Shown here piece after piece: positions 1-5,866 of a stretch of 5,904 nt of DNA (the first letter of the stretch is position 1; every line of letters starts with the position of its first letter). The position numbers and the translations under genes are program-made. The stretch covers positions 1-5,904 of the forward strand of contig USTP01000066.1 in NCBI GenBank assembly GCA_900557695.1, read 5' to 3'. Source of the stretch: an uncultured Thermoanaerobacterales bacterium (GTDB taxonomy: Bacteria > Bacillota > Clostridia > Christensenellales > UBA1242). The notes below the pieces were generated by a model. That model was given only the letters and a program-made list of their open reading frames with translations. It searched no databases and was not told the DNA's origin.

Positions 1-47
1 GAGATGACGTCGAGTCTCGTGGGCTCGGAGATGTGTATAAGAGACAG
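1..47 (+). other. Illumina Nextera i7-side adapter (not genomic)
   Basis: This is synthetic library DNA. Bases 29-47 are the 19-bp Tn5 mosaic end AGATGTGTATAAGAGACAG, and bases 14-28 are the Nextera read-2 tail GTCTCGTGGGCTCGG. Bases 6-13 (GACGTCGA) sit exactly where the 8-base i7 index lies, and bases 1-5 (GAGAT) match the end of the P7 primer. From memory the index is the reverse complement of Nextera XT index N729. Genomic sequence starts at base 48. Any reading frame entering from the left is an artefact up to that point; it gives the well-known contaminant peptide SLVGSEMCIRDR. Confidence 0.99.
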
Positions 48-48
48 A

Positions 49-204
49 TATAAAGGAGCCTTATTAAATGTTAAAAATAAAATCATACTTCATTCTATTG
101 GAAATGAAGATGACAATAAAACAGTTTTTACAAGGTATGAATTTGAAAAAGAATTAAATTGTTTGAAAGACTTTCTTTTATTAAAAGAAAATAAGCAAAA
201 ATAA
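49..204 (+). CDS. 3' end of an unrecognised gene (5' truncated by contig end)
   Basis: About 51 genomic codons remain open from the adapter junction to TAA at 202-204. The upstream ATG at base 4 lies in adapter DNA and is false; no in-frame start is visible inside the insert, so the true start is beyond the contig. The tail reads YKGALLNVKNKII..., has an acidic stretch (GNEDDNKT), and ends in a charged, probably helical segment rich in Glu, Lys and Leu (EFEKELNCLKDFLLLKENKQK). I do not recognise a family and assign no function. The frame is credited as coding because it is open throughout, has protein-like composition, and is followed immediately by a good hairpin terminator. It is convergent with pnp and is the only plus-strand gene here. 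Alternatively it could be a chance AT-rich open frame. Confidence 0.5.
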   Translation, partial: YKGALLNVKNKIILHSIGNEDDNKTVFTRYEFEKELNCLKDFLLLKENKQK

Positions 205-230
205 AAAGGCGTTAAAGCCTTTTTTATTTT
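203..230. terminator. Bidirectional intrinsic terminator between the plus-strand gene and pnp
   Basis: A perfect 8-bp stem pairs AAAAAGGC (203-210) with GCCTTTTT (217-224) around the 6-nt loop GTTAAA. On the plus strand it is followed by a T-rich run to 232, right after the stop codon at 202-204. On the minus strand the A-rich left arm and flank become T-rich, placing the same hairpin about 27 nt after the pnp stop. It is therefore well placed to end both convergent transcripts. Confidence 0.85.
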
Positions 231-250
231 TTATACTTAAGCGCAATCAA

Positions 251-2338
251 TTAGCTTAATTTCTTGATAAGTTTAAGGTCAACCCTGCCCTTCTCGTCTA
301 TCTTAATAACCTCAACTTCAACACGGTCGCCAACATTAACTATGTCTTCTACTCTTTCAACCCTTTTATTGGTTAATTTTGAGATGTGAATCATGCCATC
401 AACATTTGAGGTTAGCTCTACAAATGCTCCAAACTGCATAATTCTAACAACAGTTCCTGTATAGCGTTCGCCAAGTTCTGGTTCAAAAACTATCTCTTCA
501 ATAATTTGTTTTGCCTTAAGAGCCTTCTCTTCATCACTTGACGCAATCATAACTCTACCGTCATCCTCAATATCTATCTTAACACCAGTTTCGTCTATGA
601 TTTTGTTTATAGTTTTTCCACCTGAACCAATAACTTCCCCTATCTTATCAGGATCTATATTAAATGAAATAATCTTTGGGGCATATTTGCTCATATGATC
701 TCTGGTTGCAGGCAAGCACTCAAGCATTTTTTGAAGAATGTGTGCTCTTCCTGCTTTTGCATGGTCTAGAGCTGTGGTTAAAATTGCCTCATCTATACCT
801 TTAATCTTTATATCCATCTGTATTGCTGTTATACCCTTGCTAGTTCCAGCAACCTTAAAGTCCATATCGCCAAAGAAATCTTCAGTTCCTTGAATATCTG
901 TTAAAACAACAACTTTCCCCGACTTTTCATCTTTAATTAAACCCATTGCAACACCAGAAACAGGCGCCTTAATTGGAACACCCGCATCCATTAGTGAAAG
1001 AGTTGAAGCACAAACACTTGCCATTGAAGACGAACCATTAGACGACAGCACCTCACTAACTAGCCTTAATGCATATGGAAACTCTTCTTCACTAGGGATA
1101 ACAGGTTCTAGGGCTCTTTCAGCTAATGCACCATGACCAATTTCACGCCTTCCTGGAGAACGAAGAGGTTTTGCCTCGCCTGTTGCATAACCTGGCATAT
1201 TGTATTGATGCATATACCTTTTATATTCATCATTGTCTAGCCCTTCGAGCTTCTGAACATCGCCAATAGTGCCCAAAGTTAAAGCATTTAAAACTTGGGT
1301 TTGCCCACGAGTGAACACACTTGAGCCATGAACCCTTGGCAAAATACCAACCTCGCACCAAATAGGACGAACTTCTGTTAACTTTCTTCCGTCTGGACGA
1401 ATTCCTTTGTTTAAAATCATTGCACGAACTTTTTCTTTCTTCATTTTATAAAGAACATCTGCAATCTCGTTTTCTCTGCCCTCAAACACATCTTTAAAAC
1501 GCTCCATAACCTCTTTTTCAAGAGCGTCAGTTTTATCCGACCTTTCTTTTCTATCTTTGGTTATTGCAAGGGCAACATCATAAGGCTTGTCTGCAAATTC
1601 TCGAACAGCCTTGTCAACATCTTCTCCAACTGTAAACAATTCAATTTCTTTCTTAGGCTTACCAACCTCTTTTTGAATGTCTTCAATAAACTTAACAATC
1701 TTCTTTATCTCTTCATGACCAAACAAGATTGCATCTTTCATTTCTTTCTCTGTTAACTCTTTTGCACCTGCCTCTACCATCATAATGGCATCTTTGGTTC
1801 CAGACAAAGTTAAATGAAGCCTACTTCTATCCTCTTCCTCTTGCGTTGGGTTAATAATGTATTTCCCATCAACCATACCAACCACAACTGAACCAGTTGG
1901 CCCAGCAAAAGGAATGTCGGAAATAGATAGTGCAACTGATGAACCAATCATTGCAAGAACTTCTGGTGGCCTATCAGGGTCTACCGAAAGAGCAGTTGCA
2001 ACTACAGTAACATCATTGTAAAAACCTTTTGGAAATAGTGGTCGAATTGGTCTATCAATTAGCCTTGAAACTAGGATAGCTTTATCACTAGCTCTTCCTT
2101 CCCTTTTTTTAAATCCACCAGGAATTTTACCAACCGAATACATTTTTTCCTCAAAGTCTACGCTAAGAGGGAAAAAGTCCATACCTTCCCTAGGCTTTTC
2201 GCTCATAGTAACATTAACCATAACAACAGTTTCGCCCGACTTAACCATGCATGAACCGTTTGCAAACTCTGCATACTTACCAAGTTCAATAGTTAAATCT
2301 TTTCCTGCAACTGTTGTTTTAAAAACTTTTCCTTCCAT
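251..2338 (-). CDS. pnp: Polynucleotide phosphorylase (PNPase), complete
   Basis: Cytoplasmic 3'-to-5' exoribonuclease that uses phosphate to release nucleoside diphosphates from RNA and can also add 3' tails; trimeric in known members and part of RNA-decay complexes. The 695-residue length is normal. Domains in order: first RNase PH-like core (about 10-205) with the RNA-contacting loop GGFKKREGR (74-82) and RLIDRPIRPLFP (92-103); all-helical linker (about 236-305); catalytic second RNase PH core (about 320-530); KH domain (about 553-615) with GxxG at G571-S-G-G574; and S1 domain (about 623-690) with F636, F639 and H651 on the RNA face. Phosphate-site serines are in NGSSSMASVC (S436-S438). 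Metal-site residues D487, D493 and K495 in EDFFGDMDFK match the E. coli catalytic D486/D492/K494, so it should be active. The start is ATG at 2338 with a GAGGAG site 5 nt upstream. It lies 47 nt after rpsO, the classical order. Confidence 0.98.
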   Translation of the reverse strand: MEGKVFKTTVAGKDLTIELGKYAEFANGSCMVKSGETVVMVNVTMSEKPREGMDFFPLSVDFEEKMYSVGKIPGGFKKREGRASDKAILVSRLIDRPIRPLFPKGFYNDVTVVATALSVDPDRPPEVLAMIGSSVALSISDIPFAGPTGSVVVGMVDGKYIINPTQEEEDRSRLHLTLSGTKDAIMMVEAGAKELTEKEMKDAILFGHEEIKKIVKFIEDIQKEVGKPKKEIELFTVGEDVDKAVREFADKPYDVALAITKDRKERSDKTDALEKEVMERFKDVFEGRENEIADVLYKMKKEKVRAMILNKGIRPDGRKLTEVRPIWCEVGILPRVHGSSVFTRGQTQVLNALTLGTIGDVQKLEGLDNDEYKRYMHQYNMPGYATGEAKPLRSPGRREIGHGALAERALEPVIPSEEEFPYALRLVSEVLSSNGSSSMASVCASTLSLMDAGVPIKAPVSGVAMGLIKDEKSGKVVVLTDIQGTEDFFGDMDFKVAGTSKGITAIQMDIKIKGIDEAILTTALDHAKAGRAHILQKMLECLPATRDHMSKYAPKIISFNIDPDKIGEVIGSGGKTINKIIDETGVKIDIEDDGRVMIASSDEEKALKAKQIIEEIVFEPELGERYTGTVVRIMQFGAFVELTSNVDGMIHISKLTNKRVERVEDIVNVGDRVEVEVIKIDEKGRVDLKLIKKLS

Positions 2339-2343
2339 GCTTT

Positions 2344-2349
2344 CTCCTC
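2344..2349 (-). promoter_or_regulatory. Ribosome binding site of pnp
   Basis: On the minus strand GAGGAG lies 5 nt before the pnp ATG (2338). It starts 2 nt after the 3' arm of the rpsO-pnp hairpin, so hairpin folding or cleavage could affect ribosome access. Confidence 0.8.
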
Positions 2350-2351
2350 AT

Positions 2352-2384
2352 AAAAAAGGGCAGAGAAAACCCGCCCCCTTTTTT
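2352..2384 (-). terminator. rpsO-pnp intergenic hairpin, terminator-like
   Basis: Read on the minus strand, AAAAAAGGG (2384-2376) pairs perfectly over 9 bp with CCCTTTTTT (2360-2352) around a G-rich 15-nt loop. One extra C-G pair is possible beyond a two-G bulge. The T6 run forms the descending arm, so it resembles a Rho-independent terminator sitting directly after the rpsO stop (2388-2386). No separate pnp promoter is evident, so it is likely leaky and would set the S15:PNPase ratio. It could equally be a processing or stabilising stem for the rpsO 3' end; in E. coli a terminator also lies between these genes. Confidence 0.75.
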
Positions 2385-2385
2385 A

Positions 2386-2649
2386 CTATTTTCTAATGTT
2401 TAGTTTAGCAATAAGCTGTCTATAACCCTCAAGGTCATTCTCTTTAAGATAATCAAGAAGCGCTCTTCTTCTACCAACTAGTTGAAGCAATCCACGACGA
2501 GAATGGTCATCTTGCTTATGAGTTTTAAGATGCTCAGTTAAATGGTTGATTCTTTCAGTTAAAAGCGCAATTTGAACTTCTGGAGAACCAGTGTCTGCCT
2601 CAGTTCTTTTATAAGCATTGATTATTTCTTGTTTTTTAGCTTTATCCAT
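2386..2649 (-). CDS. rpsO: 30S ribosomal protein S15
   Basis: Primary 16S rRNA-binding protein of the small-subunit platform; it binds the helix 20/21/22 junction early in 30S assembly. The product has 87 residues, against about 89 usual for the family. It carries the S15 signatures: the TGSPEVQIALLTERI segment (20-34), the INHLTEHLKTHKQDDHSRRGL core (34-54) with the rRNA-contacting D48-H49-S50-R51-R52, and LVGRRRALLDYL (57-68). The frame is open for 49 more codons upstream, but the start is fixed at ATG 2649-2647 by a perfect AGGAGG 7 nt before it and by the conserved N-terminus MDKAKKQEI. The upstream extension would overlap the promoter and is not translated. It is transcribed from its own promoter and is the first gene of the rpsO-pnp unit. 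Confidence 0.98.
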   Translation of the reverse strand: MDKAKKQEIINAYKRTEADTGSPEVQIALLTERINHLTEHLKTHKQDDHSRRGLLQLVGRRRALLDYLKENDLEGYRQLIAKLNIRK

Positions 2650-2650
2650 T

Positions 2651-2735
2651 GTTTTTCCTCCTAATTTATTTGCCTTTAGGCTAAGAGAGTTACTAAAGGA
2701 AAAACCAAAAAAGTAAAACCTTACCCAAAGGTACA
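2651..2735 (-). promoter_or_regulatory. rpsO 5' leader with competing folds, candidate S15 autoregulatory element
   Basis: The predicted leader of about 85 nt holds two alternative folds. Fold A is a hairpin: CCTTTAGTAA (2699-2690) pairs with TTA (2684-2682) and CTAAAGG (2679-2673), with a GC bulge at 2681-2680 and a CTCTC loop; the Shine-Dalgarno sequence is free. Fold B has two helices. CCTTTGGG (2731-2724) pairs with CCTAAAGG (2680-2673) over 8 bp including one G-U, and GTTTTTCCT (2705-2697) pairs perfectly over 9 bp with AGGAAAAAC (2659-2651), covering half of the Shine-Dalgarno sequence. The fold B helices interleave and so form an H-type pseudoknot, and both are incompatible with fold A. 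A small extra stem, ACCTT/AAGGT (2732-2728 with 2722-2718), could compete too. S15 represses its own translation through such leaders in several bacteria, including a pseudoknot in E. coli; that this leader does so is inference. Confidence 0.5.
2657..2662 (-). promoter_or_regulatory. Ribosome binding site of rpsO (decides the start)
   Basis: A perfect AGGAGG on the minus strand lies 7 nt before the ATG at 2649 and sets the 87-residue S15 start. Its 3' half is complementary to an upstream leader segment (see the leader entry). Confidence 0.92.
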
Positions 2736-2741
2736 TGCAGT

Positions 2742-2771
2742 AATATACCACAAACACTTGCAATTTGTAAA
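2742..2771 (-). promoter_or_regulatory. Sigma-A type promoter of rpsO
   Basis: On the minus strand, TTTACA (2771-2766; 5 of 6 to the -35 consensus) is followed after 18 nt by TATATT (2747-2742; 5 of 6 to the -10 consensus). TGG directly before the -10 gives an extended -10 (TGn). Upstream DNA is very AT-rich and could act as an UP element. The expected transcription start is near 2735, about 85 nt before the rpsO start codon. Confidence 0.75.
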
Positions 2772-2851
2772 GAATTTTGCAAAAATTTCTTTGCACTTTT
2801 CAATAATAGTTTATAAGATATTTGTTTTTTAGCTCTACAATTTATCTATAA

Positions 2852-2888
2852 ATATCAAATATCTATTATCTAAATAGACTTTTGATAT
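2852..2888 (-). repeat. AT-rich inverted repeat downstream of rel
   Basis: Arms 2852-2867 and 2873-2888 form a long stem: 8 bp (ATATCAAA/TTTGATAT), one A-A mismatch, then 7 bp including a G-U on the transcribed strand, with a 5-nt loop. It starts 8 nt after the rel stop. It may end or stabilise the rel transcript, but it is poor in G-C pairs and no strong T run follows, so it is not a textbook intrinsic terminator. The remaining intergenic DNA up to the rpsO promoter is AT-rich, and I see no gene in it. Confidence 0.5.
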
Positions 2889-2895
2889 ATTCAAT

Positions 2896-4980
2896 TTAGT
2901 TTAGATTGTTTCTATTAACAAATTGAACATTTTCTATTTTCTCGAGCTTATTTATAATTTCCTCTGCTTCCTTACTGTTTTTAACCCGCGCAGAAACCAC
3001 AACCTCGAACCTACCCTCACTTGCAACCTTTGCGTTAAAAACGCAAATTCTGGTTCCAGTATCGTAAAAAATGCCCACAATTTTGCTAATTATGCCAACT
3101 TCGTCTTTTCCGCCAATTCTAAGAGAAATGTCAAAGTCGCCCTTTATGTTATCTTTCCACTCGGCAGATAAGTATCTATCTTTATCAATACTTTTAAGGT
3201 TCGCACATGTAGAACAATGCACGGTTATTCCACTGTTAGATGCCACTGCAAAAATCTCGTCACCAGGAATTGGTGTACAGCAATGGGCAAACTTAACATC
3301 ATCTACCTCACTACCCTCAATTAAAACAGGACTTTCAACCTTGTTTTCAGTTTCTAAAATTTTATCACTCTTGATGGCTAGATTTATAATATCCGCCACT
3401 TTAATTCCGCCTGTTGCAATGCTTGCAAACATATCGTCAAACGAATAAATAAGATATTTTTTATTGAGTTCGGCAAACACCTTTTTAGACAAGCAATTAC
3501 CTATTGGAATTTTTAGTTCATTAGCTTTCTCTTCAAGCATCTCTTTGCCCTTTTTAACATTTTCAGGTTTTATGCTTTTTCTAAAAAAGCTTCGAATATG
3601 GCTTCTAGCGTTTGTGCTAACTGCTATTCGTAGCCACTCCCTTGATGGCCCTTTACTATCTTTATTCGTTATTATTTCAACCACATCGCCAGTATCTAGT
3701 TTATAGTTAAGCGGAACTTTTTTGTTGTTAACCCGTGCTCCAACGCAAGTGTTTCCCAAATCTGTGTGTATAGCGTACGCCATATCTATAGGCGTTGCCT
3801 TTTCTGGTAAAGATATAGGCTTGTATTTTGGCGTAAACACCCAAATCTCGCTAGACGAAAAGTCCATTTGCATGGCTTTTATAAAATTCTCGCTATCTTT
3901 AATCTGCTTTTCGTCTTGAATTATTGCCCTTATCCAGTTAAGTTTTTCTTCAAGAACATCTTTCTTCTTGTCGCCAGACTTATATCTCCAGTGAGCAGCA
4001 ACACCATATTCGCAATATTGATGCATTGTAAAAGTTCGTATTTGAACTTCAAACGGCGTTCCATCTTTGGTTATAAGCGTGGTGTGAAGCGACTTATATC
4101 CGTTTGGCTTTGGACCTGCAATATAGTCTTTTATTCTGCCAGAAACAGGCCTATACATCTTATGGATTTCGCCTAAAACTCTATAGCAATCGTCCACCTT
4201 ATCTACAAGAATTCTAAAGGCAATAATATCGTAAATTTTAGCAGTTCCCTTATCTTTAATTTTTTTATAAAGGCTATAAAAGTGCTTAAACCTGCTTTGC
4301 ACCTCGCCTTTTAAGTTTAAATTAACTAAAGCCTGCTTAAGATTTGTTTCTATGTTGTTCATTCTTAAAGTAGTTTTATCATACTTTCGCTCTAGTTCTG
4401 CCTTAAGCTTTTGATATTCTTCTGGCTTTAAAACTTCAAAGCACATATCCTCAAGCTCAACTTTTATAGCCCCAAGACCAAGCCTATCTGCAAGCGGAAC
4501 AAACAAATTCATGGTTTCTGTGCAAAACTTAATACGCCTTTCAACTGGCAAACTTTTAACTGTTTGAACATTATGCATTCTATCAGCGAGCTTAATTAGA
4601 ATAACACGAATGTCTTTACTCATAGCAATAAACATTCTTTTTAGGCTATCCATTTCTGTTATTTCTTTAGAGTATTTAATGCTGCTAATTTTTGACACAC
4701 CCTTAACTAGCATTTCCACTTCACTGCCAAACTTTTCACGAATTTTCTTAAAACTAACAGGCGTGTCTTCAACAACATCATGCAAAAGGGCGGCGGCTAT
4801 TGTTTCTTTGTCTAGCCCCAAATCTATCAGATATTTTGCAACAGCAATTGGGTGAACAATGTATGGCTCGCCACTTAACCTTTTTTCATTTTTGTGAGCC
4901 TCTTTTGCAAAATCATAAGCCTCTAAAATAAGCTCTGGCTCTTGATACTTTGATTTCACTAGTTCTATAAATTCGTCCAT
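2896..4980 (-). CDS. rel: Bifunctional (p)ppGpp synthetase/hydrolase Rel (RelA/SpoT family)
   Basis: Makes the alarmone (p)ppGpp from ATP and GTP/GDP on starved ribosomes and degrades it otherwise. The product has 694 residues, about 40 fewer than typical long Rel proteins, with all domains present. Hydrolase HD domain (about 20-180): H43, H67-D68, E71-D72, D133 and N137 are conserved. Synthetase domain (about 225-335): RFKHFYSLYKK (230-240), D251 and R256, the motif R282-I-K284-D285, KPNGYKSLH (291-299) and catalytic E311 in EVQIR. The RxKD form marks bifunctional enzymes, not synthetase-only RelA. TGS domain (about 376-438) keeps H405, equivalent to the His that contacts the tRNA 3' end. 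A helical region follows, then the zinc-finger-like domain with C567-C568, H588, C589 and C592, and a C-terminal ACT domain (about 615-690). The start is ATG 4980, with AAGGAG at 4994-4989 inside the end of recJ; the genes are 4 nt apart, so transcription and probably translation are coupled. Confidence 0.97.
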   Translation of the reverse strand: MDEFIELVKSKYQEPELILEAYDFAKEAHKNEKRLSGEPYIVHPIAVAKYLIDLGLDKETIAAALLHDVVEDTPVSFKKIREKFGSEVEMLVKGVSKISSIKYSKEITEMDSLKRMFIAMSKDIRVILIKLADRMHNVQTVKSLPVERRIKFCTETMNLFVPLADRLGLGAIKVELEDMCFEVLKPEEYQKLKAELERKYDKTTLRMNNIETNLKQALVNLNLKGEVQSRFKHFYSLYKKIKDKGTAKIYDIIAFRILVDKVDDCYRVLGEIHKMYRPVSGRIKDYIAGPKPNGYKSLHTTLITKDGTPFEVQIRTFTMHQYCEYGVAAHWRYKSGDKKKDVLEEKLNWIRAIIQDEKQIKDSENFIKAMQMDFSSSEIWVFTPKYKPISLPEKATPIDMAYAIHTDLGNTCVGARVNNKKVPLNYKLDTGDVVEIITNKDSKGPSREWLRIAVSTNARSHIRSFFRKSIKPENVKKGKEMLEEKANELKIPIGNCLSKKVFAELNKKYLIYSFDDMFASIATGGIKVADIINLAIKSDKILETENKVESPVLIEGSEVDDVKFAHCCTPIPGDEIFAVASNSGITVHCSTCANLKSIDKDRYLSAEWKDNIKGDFDISLRIGGKDEVGIISKIVGIFYDTGTRICVFNAKVASEGRFEVVVSARVKNSKEAEEIINKLEKIENVQFVNRNNLN

Positions 4981-4984
4981 AAGT

Positions 4985-5866
4985 TTATCTCCTTATAGCA
5001 AGTTTATTCATAAAAGTAGATGATGAAAGTTCCCTCTTTGGTGGATTTTGATTAACCTCAAACATAAACACTGGGTAGAAAGAAATCTTAACAAACCCAA
5101 GTTCTTTAAACGCTAGGCAAGAAAACATTATTTGAGAAATGCTTAAAGCGCCCTCGCATGCCCTAATTTTTTCAAGCCACTCAAAAACATTATTTGCCCT
5201 AATGGCGCCATTATACTTTTTAAGTAGATTATAAACGCTAACATTAACAGCCCTATCCTTTTCAAGATTAACCGTAAGCTTTGCCCTATTTTTAGGCACA
5301 TAAACATTGTAGCTACTTAAATATATATCCTTTTCGTGGCTAAATAGTGTTCTTGTAAACACAATGTTATTATAACCAACCAATTCGTCTTTATCAACCA
5401 CAAATCTTGAATTTATTAAAATTGTGTTTTGACCATTTGCAAGAGGCAAGTGCGATAGCGTAAAGTTTTTAAGCTTTGGATAAATGTTTTTTAGCCTATC
5501 CGCCTCACTTTTGCCATCTACTACAACCACAGTTCCAAAACAAGCTTGACTTAAAGAATTTAAAAGCTTATCTAATTCATATATTAAATACTCATTAACT
5601 TTTCCCTGTTGTTTACTCTCCTCACTTTGATATTTACTAATTAAAGATAAAACACACTCTCTTTGTTTGTCCTCTTCAAGTTTTATCTCTTTTATATAAA
5701 CATTTTTTAACACTGCCTGAGGGTAAACCTTGCCCTTAAATTCGTTGTTTTCAAGTTCAACAATCAAATGCTTTTTTACTTGCGACCTAAGCGCTTCTGC
5801 ATGCTTTTCTGCTGAAAAAGCTACTATTTGCTTTCCAGATTTTGTGCTAATTTTAAAGTGCTTAAA
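4985..5866 (-). CDS. recJ: RecJ single-stranded-DNA exonuclease, C-terminal part (5' truncated by contig end)
   Basis: RecJ is a 5'-to-3' single-strand DNA exonuclease in recombination and repair. Only the last 293 residues are present; the catalytic DHH and DHHA1 domains lie beyond the contig. Numbering from the first genomic residue: residues 1-61 look like the end of the RecJ OB domain, with the strand motif NEFKGKVYPQAVLKNV (41-56). Residues about 100-290 resemble the RecJ C-terminal domain of Firmicutes, with FTLSHLPL (135-142), FKELGFVKI (253-261) and the near-terminal KRELSSSTFMNKL (277-289). The call rests on these remembered family patterns and on context: recJ precedes apt and rel in many Firmicutes. 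The apparent GTG start giving MYKRQ is adapter sequence and must be discarded. No other family seems a better fit, but the missing catalytic half keeps the call below certainty. Confidence 0.78.
   Translation of the reverse strand, partial: FKHFKISTKSGKQIVAFSAEKHAEALRSQVKKHLIVELENNEFKGKVYPQAVLKNVYIKEIKLEEDKQRECVLSLISKYQSEESKQQGKVNEYLIYELDKLLNSLSQACFGTVVVVDGKSEADRLKNIYPKLKNFTLSHLPLANGQNTILINSRFVVDKDELVGYNNIVFTRTLFSHEKDIYLSSYNVYVPKNRAKLTVNLEKDRAVNVSVYNLLKKYNGAIRANNVFEWLEKIRACEGALSISQIMFSCLAFKELGFVKISFYPVFMFEVNQNPPKRELSSSTFMNKLAIRR
4989..4994 (-). promoter_or_regulatory. Ribosome binding site of rel inside the recJ 3' end
   Basis: AAGGAG on the minus strand lies 8 nt before the rel ATG and is embedded in the last codons of recJ, just before its TAA (4987-4985). 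Ribosomes ending recJ would stop over the rel start region, which suggests translational coupling. Confidence 0.85.

Noticed and set aside
68..157. A 29-codon frame starting at ATG 68 with AAAGGAG at 52-58
   Set aside because: It overlaps the longer open frame that ends at 204 just before the terminator, and its Lys/Met/Ile-rich product looks like an out-of-frame shadow; the AAAGGAG is probably coincidental in AG-rich sequence.
2650..2796. N-terminal extension of 49 codons in frame with S15
   Set aside because: It runs through the promoter, leader and Shine-Dalgarno sequence, is rich in Phe, Tyr and Val unlike any S15 N-terminus, and the perfect AGGAGG before the inner ATG fixes the start at 2649.
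2782..2808. A second possible promoter for rpsO upstream (TTGAAA with a CAAAAT-like -10)
   Set aside because: The -10 is a poor match, and the TTTACA/extended TATATT promoter just downstream is much better.
2923..4855. Several plus-strand open frames opposite rel (2923-3171, 3071-3448, 3464-3706, 3722-3919, 3868-4176, 4610-4855)
   Set aside because: They are antisense shadows of the conserved rel coding sequence, rich in Ser, Leu and Phe and without convincing ribosome binding sites or family motifs.
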